Assembly: GCA_029747585.1 (NCBI GenBank)
Contig: JAPEVF010001257.1
Location: 1-11,788, forward strand
Source: Pleurotus djamor
Taxonomy: Eukaryota; Basidiomycota; Agaricomycetes; Agaricales; Pleurotaceae
Length of the DNA: 11,788 nucleotides
Reading direction: 5' to 3'
Below the pieces are notes generated by a model. It saw only the letters and a list, made by a program, of their open reading frames with translations, was not told the origin of the DNA and did not search any database. This document shows, piece by piece, positions 7,418 to 11,788 of the stretch. How positions within the stretch are numbered: the stretch's first letter is position 1; every line of letters starts with the position of its first letter. Both the position numbers and the translations under genes were made by a program.

Positions 7418-7483
7418 CTGGGTATTGAACCCAACCTTCCCCCACATACAACTTCTAGTGGGGGTTCTCTCATTATTTGCTCT
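7418..7483 (-). repeat. tRNA-like / SINE-like fragment with B-box
   Basis: On the minus strand GGTTCAATACC (7431-7421) matches the Pol III B-box GGTTCRANNCC and sits in a T-arm-like hairpin (7434-7418). Upstream, GTGGGGG/CCCCCAC (7439-7445 with 7458-7464) forms a 7-bp stem where an anticodon arm would be. GAGCAAATAATGAGAG (about 7482-7467) is a weak A-box-like match. The expected 5' acceptor strand is not found, so this is not a functional tRNA. A tRNA-derived SINE head is the best guess. Confidence 0.35.
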
Positions 7484-7519
7484 GGTGTAAGTATTGTGAA
7501 GGATGGCTTATTCATGAAT

Positions 7520-7896
7520 CATGCCATTTCTTTCTGCATTGTACACTGCTGGATCGTTGGGTTGGTTAGCAGTACATTGTAGACTAAACCAGACAATATT
7601 CTAGCACATACATAATCAAATCAATCATGTGTGTTGCTTTGCCAATTGTGTGAATTAAGCAAGTATCTATGTCTGTAAAGACAACTTCAAGATTTAGCCA
7701 GAGTGCGCAGGGGGGCTATATTAATTGAGTAGAATCTTGCTGGGACTTGATACAAATTGACTGGAACATGCATATGAGTTTTGCCAGTATCAAGAGTGAC
7801 CAGAGTTTCTATTTGATACTCCTTGCTTAGAGTGAGCATGGAATATGAGTTATTTTAGATAATATATTATCAGAACAATATACCTATAATGTATGA
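7520..7896. other. AT-rich DNA, nothing recognised
   Basis: Short ORFs in this stretch have no recognisable domain. No repeat array or RNA gene was seen. Confidence 0.4.
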
Positions 7897-8177
7897 TGGA
7901 TTGAAGAGGCCTTGCTGAAGAAGATGGTTCTACATCCATATGGGGATGAATATCCCGGTTTTTTGAATGGAACATGATACACACAGAATGATCTTATTGA
8001 AATCGCCAAACGTCGAGCTATTACCCTTATGCAGGGAGCTTTGGACTTTGGAGAGTACCAACAAGAGTTTGTGGTAGTTGCAAACACTCTTACTAGTCAA
8101 GGGTTAGTGTTGGAGATAGATATTGGTGCCATCTTCCTTTCTGGCTGTGATCCTGTGCTTCGGGAACAAATCATAGT
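7897..8177 (+). pseudogene. Retrotransposon gag/capsid-like relic
   Basis: One frame is open from 7897 to 8229 except for a TGA at 7975-7977. It encodes KKMVLHPYGDEYPGFLNG before the stop, and after it IEIAKRRAITLMQGALDFGEY, then EFVVVANTL and IFLSGCDPVLREQI. The order of an EY-x3-F motif, a hydrophobic helix and an FLxGxxPxLREQ end is typical of LTR-retrotransposon capsid proteins. It differs from the copia gag at 5045-5785, so it comes from another element family. Upstream and downstream parts are missing; homology stops at about 8177, where a 32-bp tandem array takes over. A downstream ATG at 8029 gives a 66-codon ORF that is only part of the relic. Confidence 0.5.
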
Positions 8178-8500
8178 AACTATTTACCTATTCTTAAGTA
8201 ATTTACAATCAATATTTTTCAGTTGGTAAATATTCTATAATGATAATTATCCATTGAAAATAATATTTCTAATAACTAATTTTCAATTAGAAGACTATTA
8301 ATATTAACTATCTTTCAATTAGAAAATCTGTTGTAGTAACTATTTTCCATAAATCCAGGCATCTGCAGCCACCATAAAACTATTCATAGTTACTATTTTT
8401 CACTTTGGCTCTTTGTTTATAGTAACTATTTTCCAGTCATCTATCTACTCATAGTAACTATTTCCTAGTCACCTATTTACTTATAGTAACTATTCACAAC
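8171..8500 (+). repeat. 32-bp minisatellite (AGTAACTATTTYC units)
   Basis: The unit core ATAGTAACTATTTTCC recurs. AACTA (or a one- or two-base variant) falls at about 8178, 8211, 8244, 8274, 8306, 8338, 8391, 8424, 8456 and 8488, mostly 32-33 bp apart, with one larger step (8338 to 8391). TTTCAATTAG at 8281 and 8313 keeps the same 32-bp phase. The first unit overlaps the end of the gag relic. Confidence 0.75.
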
Positions 8501-8672
8501 CATACGTAGTGCGTGTTGTTGGACATAACTATGTCTTGTAGCAACTAAAGAAAGTTAATGGTGTCTCAATCATGATGCACGACAAACAGAAGGCAGGGTA
8601 AGAAGCCAGGGAACCCGCAATGCAAGAAGTAAATTGAATAGGAATCAAATCAAAGAAGCCATTTCCTGACAG

Positions 8673-8876
8673 GTGGCTGTAAAGAAACAGGCCTTCATTT
8701 TATTCCAGACCCATAACATTGATGCCTTGCTTTTAAAGGAAGATACTAGATATATTGAAGACCAGACAGAAAAGTACAGGACCATTATAGATTGTTCTTG
8801 CAAATGGGTTAAATCTTATACCCCAAAAGGGGGAAAGCACATTGCTAACAACAAAGGAAGTCTTATCAACCATTGA
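8673..8876 (+). CDS. Unrecognised 67-codon ORF
   Basis: The frame opens with GTG just after TTTCCTGACAG, which resembles a splice acceptor, so it could be an exon. The product has no domain I recognise; the middle has the protein-like segment EDTRYIEDQTEKYR. With no ATG, no partner exon and AT-rich surroundings, it may well be chance or a decayed transposon fragment. Confidence 0.15.
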   Translation: MAVKKQAFILFQTHNIDALLLKEDTRYIEDQTEKYRTIIDCSCKWVKSYTPKGGKHIANNKGSLINH

Positions 8877-8879
8877 TCA

Positions 8880-9543
8880 ACTAGGTATCAACTCCCTGGC
8901 AAGGGGATGGGAACATAGTAACCAATTTGTCTTATTTATATAATATCCACAATTAATAATTTAAATATCCCACCATACTCATGTGCTCATGATGGTGGTG
9001 GTGGTGGTAAGGAAGCAAGAGGGAAACCTTCCCACTTTAGAATAGCACCCTTTATATACTACCTGAATTCAAACTCAGAATTGCAGTTGGAAATTAAAAA
9101 GGAAATTGAAAACCAAGAGATTGGTAAGTTTACATTGAGAGGTTGCATGCGCAACAAAAGATATGTATATTGGGTTTTTCAAAGGAGACAAAGGATGCGA
9201 GACACATTTGGTGATCAAAACAAGCAGGAAAGGATGTGAGCAAGGGGGTCCACGAAAACAAGCGCCCGACAGGGGGATGGTAGGTTGGTTGCCTCTGGGC
9301 TGGCTTAAATTTTTTCGGGACATCTTTGTATTTTACTCATTAGAAGTGCTGTAAGAGCTCGAATATTGACTTGTACACCATACAAGGTTACTTGAAATGA
9401 GAGAAAGCACTATGATGAGGCGAAGGGGAAGGATTGTGAAACTTAGGAGCGACAGGGGTTTGTATGTGAAAATGTTCCAAGCCAAACAATGCACGAAAAC
9501 TTCACCCTCTCCCAAGAAATTGCGCAACAGACAAACAGCGGCT
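8880..9543. other. Intergenic DNA upstream of the zinc-finger gene
   Basis: This holds a (GGT)n microsatellite at about 8993-9008 and otherwise only short ORFs on both strands without recognised domains. No clear TATA box was found close to the ATG at 9544. Confidence 0.4.
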
Positions 9544-11466
9544 ATGGAAACCATAGATCTGGTGAGATAAATTGATAGGTCATTATATAAAGACCTTACT
9601 TACCATTTTATCAGTTGGAATGTCCTGATTGTCACGAAATGATCCGGGTCGGTGTCGGAGGAGAGGCGAACCTCAACAAACGTCATCGCGGAAAGCAGAG
9701 CTGCCTAGATAACCAGGATAAGCGTGCTAGGAAACTTGCTTCACAGAAGGGAACCACCAAGATCACCAACTATTTTCAAAAACCAACGCCCCGAAATGTC
9801 CCAGGACTGCTCCCAAAGCCATCAGTGTCGTTTGATCCGGATCGCAATCGCATCAAGGCGCAGGAAGGAAGCAAACCCCAGCGCTTGGGTACGCCAATCT
9901 TCGAGGCCACCAATCCGGAGGGGTGCTGCAAACTTGGTGTTCAACTCATCCACGACCTAGAAAAACGGATATGTAACCTCCCCTCCAATACACCTATTGC
10001 CGGAACCGATCATCCTTTGGCACGTTTCGCTGGTGATCATCGAGGAAGCGTAAGGGAGGGTGAGGATGCTTGGGAAGTATGGGATCAGCCATTGAATATG
10101 GTACTTCGAACTGACTCACAAGACGAGCTGCGTGGTCTGATTCAACAGGGGGAATATGGCTTGACTGCGCTACGCCAGTTGCTCCGCTACCTCGTGTATG
10201 AGGAGCGGATTGCCGGCGCCTTGCTGGAAGGAAAGATTGGAAGGCTGCTCAAAGTGATGGATGACATGTGAGCATCCAACATTGTTGAAGACTACAGATC
10301 AACTCACATATTATAGGATAAGAGATGCGGACCAACATCCACAGTCGCCAGTTGTAGAGGTTGTAGTGGTATCTGATGAAGAAGAAGGAAGGGGAGATGT
10401 GTTAGTGGAAGAACACCCAGTACCCAGTAGTAACGTGTCAGCTGTTGGCATGTCCATCCGCTGTCCGGGTTTTCCAATCGAAATGCCAGACGGGAAAAGC
10501 CCTCACACAGCATATCCATTCGCCCTTCACGCCGAGCTCACCTCTGTCACCTGGAGCTATGCCGTTGTTGATGACAAGTTAACCCTGTTTGGAGCGCAGT
10601 GTCCAGGGACCGTTCAGAGACTCAAGCAATGCCGAAGCTGTGCCGCCTTGAAGGATAACCGCGTGCTGGGAGGGATCATTGAGCGGATGAAAGAGGGTGT
10701 ACACGAAAACACTCGTCTCGCGTACTTTGGTGCGGGTGATCTGATGCGACTTGTCCGAAAGCGTGGAGAGCAAGTCGAACGCCTTCGCTTGCAGGGGCTC
10801 AACGGTGCCCATCAGTTGGTCCGAAAGGCAGCTACCCTTGATCTTCAAAAGGGACTAATCATGGCTGTAGGAAGTGGGAAGGTTGAGCGGGTGGAAAGAG
10901 TGATGAAGGCCGGGATCAAAGCTGGGCGTGGTGTCCGAGGGCTGATTGAGCTATACGAAAAGGCGGTTGATGAAGTCTACAAGCCACGGGATATTTCGGA
11001 GAAGGACGTACTGCGAGGGTTGCTACTTTGGAGGTTGGGTAATGGTCGTGTTGCTGAGGTAGCACACCGTGCACTTGGCCTCCCTTCCCTCAGCAGCCTC
11101 CGAAAACATACCATCATCCCACCGCTTACAGCATCCATCGGTTACCCACACCTCTCAGAAATTGAGGCTAACATCGCTGCTTGCTTTACGCCGATCAAGG
11201 ACAGGCTGGGCACCAAGAAAATCATTCACCAAGTCTTGATGTTTGATGAGTTGAAGGTTGAAAGCCGCCTGCGCTATGACGATCGGACCAACTTCATTTT
11301 GGGAACCTGCCGTGAGCATAGCTCCCGCGGACTATTGGAGTATAAAACGAAGAGTGAGCCAGCGATGGCCATACAACGATTGAAGGACGATAAGACACAC
11401 CTAGCGTCTGAGGTACGGAGAAAATTTGGTCCCGCTTTGATTCCGCATCAGGAAAACCTGTTTTGA
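9544..11466 (+). CDS. Three-exon zinc-finger protein, probably truncated DNA-transposase-like
   Basis: Proposed exons are 9544-9561, 9615-10267 and 10317-11466 (606 codons). Introns of 53 bp (GTGAGA...ATCAG) and 49 bp (GTGAGC...TATAG) restore one frame, and the second one removes the in-frame TGA at 10269. Features: a C2HC finger C9-C12-H30-C36; a KITNYFQK segment at 55-62; a conserved block at about 90-215 ending GKIGRLLKVMDDM; an acidic linker; Cys cluster C319, C329, C332; a helix-rich block including SGKVERV; and VLMFDEL (D534, E535) followed by YDD (544-546) and GTCREH. From memory, this architecture matches a multicopy family of unnamed proteins in Agaricomycete genomes, usually several hundred residues longer. 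The MFDE...Y-D layout resembles the first catalytic Asp region of P-element/THAP9-type transposases, which is inference. The protein stops about 60 residues later, so the remaining catalytic part is missing and this copy is likely inactive. Confidence 0.75.
9562..9614 (+). other. Intron 1 of the zinc-finger gene, 53 bp
   Basis: Donor CTG|GTGAGA and acceptor TTATCAG|TTG; phase 0. It joins the six codons METIDL to the finger exon, which otherwise has no ATG start upstream of CPDC. Confidence 0.75.
10268..10316 (+). other. Intron 2 of the zinc-finger gene, 49 bp
   Basis: Donor GACAT|GTGAGC, a branch-like CTCAC near 10303-10307, and acceptor ATTATAG|GATAAG. Splicing joins the two overlapping ORFs in frame (…DDM-IRDADQ…). 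Confidence 0.8.
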
Positions 11467-11509
11467 GTAGGAGCATAAAAAATCTACAACGTAAAAAGTG
11501 TTGGTCATT

Positions 11510-11542
11510 CAAAGTACTGAAAGTTGGAAAGTGTTCTTTCAA
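11510..11542 (+). repeat. Dispersed repeat block, copy 2
   Basis: CAAAGTACTGA, an 11-base gap and TGTTCTTTCAA; the partner is at 7147-7180. It lies 44 bp after the stop of the zinc-finger gene. Confidence 0.6.
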
Positions 11543-11788
11543 TGCTTTTGTAGATGACTTTAATTTTACAGCCAGCTTTATGATGCTTTTATAGCTTCCA
11601 CAAAAGTTTGATCAGGTGTGTTCTTGCTTTCACAGCTTTCGGTGGCTTTTTCAGATCCTGTGAAAAGTCGCAGCTGCTCCCACAGCTTTTCATGGCTTTT
11701 GCAGGGTCTGTGGGAAATTGCTGACTGCTGTGACAGCTTTTTGTGACTTTCACACGGTTTCGCAAAATCGGCAACCAATTTCACAGCT
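11531..11788 (+). repeat. 50-bp tandem array with hairpins, running out of the window
   Basis: CACAGC-type anchors at 11631, 11681, 11732 and 11782 are 50-51 bp apart. Two more diverged units fit the same phase at about 11531 and 11581. Each unit holds one or two GCTTTT words, the reverse complement of the AAAAGC words at 6017-6070 and 7059-7103. In the unit at 11631 TTTCACAG (11628-11635) pairs with CTGTGAAA (11658-11665); in the next, TCCCACAG (11678-11685) pairs with CTGTGGGA (11708-11715). A 68-codon minus-strand ORF here only reflects the repeats. Confidence 0.75.

Noticed and set aside
7421..7431. Functional tRNA gene
   Set aside because: The B-box is good but no 5' acceptor strand pairs with the 3' part, and the anticodon-like loop is 12 nt, so it cannot fold as a normal tRNA.
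7327..7582. 62- and 70-codon ORFs on both strands
   Set aside because: No recognisable domain; they overlap the SINE-like fragment and each other.
6017..8500. CRISPR-like array
   Set aside because: The arrays are contiguous tandem repeats without unique spacers and occur in fungal DNA.
9075..9354. Overlapping ORFs on both strands (82 and 63 codons)
   Set aside because: No domain, no splice context and no conserved motif; likely chance.

Overview
The window looks like transposon-dense, probably gene-poor DNA from a filamentous basidiomycete, most likely an Agaricomycete (mushroom-forming fungus). Three things suggest this: a Ty3/gypsy pol with a chromodomain integrase, a Ty1/copia gag of the UBN2 type, and a zinc-finger gene with two introns of about 50 bp whose protein family I know from memory only in Agaricomycete genomes. 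A Boletales host is possible but is only a guess. No rRNA, intact tRNA, CRISPR array or obvious housekeeping gene is visible. Several isolated N bases sit beside homopolymer runs and look like assembly uncertainty.

Bases 1-3308 (+): remains of a Ty3/gypsy element. In order they hold the C-terminal half of the protease, reverse transcriptase, RNase H, H2C2 zinc finger, DD35E integrase, GPY/F-like segment and chromodomain. The pol is broken by stop codons in the protease, a TGA at 611-613, a frameshift near 720, an apparent in-frame loss in RT near 1040 and one TAG at 1923-1925. No 5' LTR or gag is in the window. Bases 3307-3573 carry about three degenerate copies of a 107-129 bp tandem unit. 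On the opposite strand, 3587-4663 is a 358-codon ORF with a basic N-terminus, a helical middle and a highly charged tail. The most striking signal is a 9-bp motif, AACGSCGTT (nearly self-complementary). It occurs 9 times exactly and about 15 times with one mismatch between 295 and 4510, in coding, non-coding and antisense sequence, in all reading frames. I found no exact copy after 4145.

Bases 4638-5785 (-): a Ty1/copia derivative. It has a 176-bp LTR (TGTGTTG...CAACACA), a G-rich polypurine tract directly upstream of it, and a gag (UBN2 region plus CCHC zinc knuckle), with no pol between gag and LTR. Its 5' end and 5' LTR are missing. The LTR lies next to the antisense ORF and supplies a TATA-like box and the ORF's first ATG.

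Bases 5786-9540: AT-rich DNA with layered repeats. These are 9-bp AAAAGCTAC arrays (6017-6070, 7059-7103), a 20-23 bp repeat (6179-6240), a possible tiny spliced gene on the minus strand (6547-6287), a long imperfect palindrome (6854-6919), a tRNA-like/SINE-like piece (about 7418-7483, minus), a broken retrotransposon gag relic (7897-8177) and a 32-bp minisatellite that starts where that gag homology ends (8171-8500).

Bases 9544-11466 (+): one three-exon gene of 606 codons encoding an N-terminal C2HC zinc finger, a middle Cys cluster and a conserved C-terminal block with an MFDEL/YDD signature. It is plausibly the N-terminal part of a DNA-transposase-like protein whose C-terminus is lost. It runs into a 50-bp tandem array (11531-11788, continuing out of the window) built from GCTTTT/CACAGC words. 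Two units of that array have compensating changes in an 8-bp hairpin stem.
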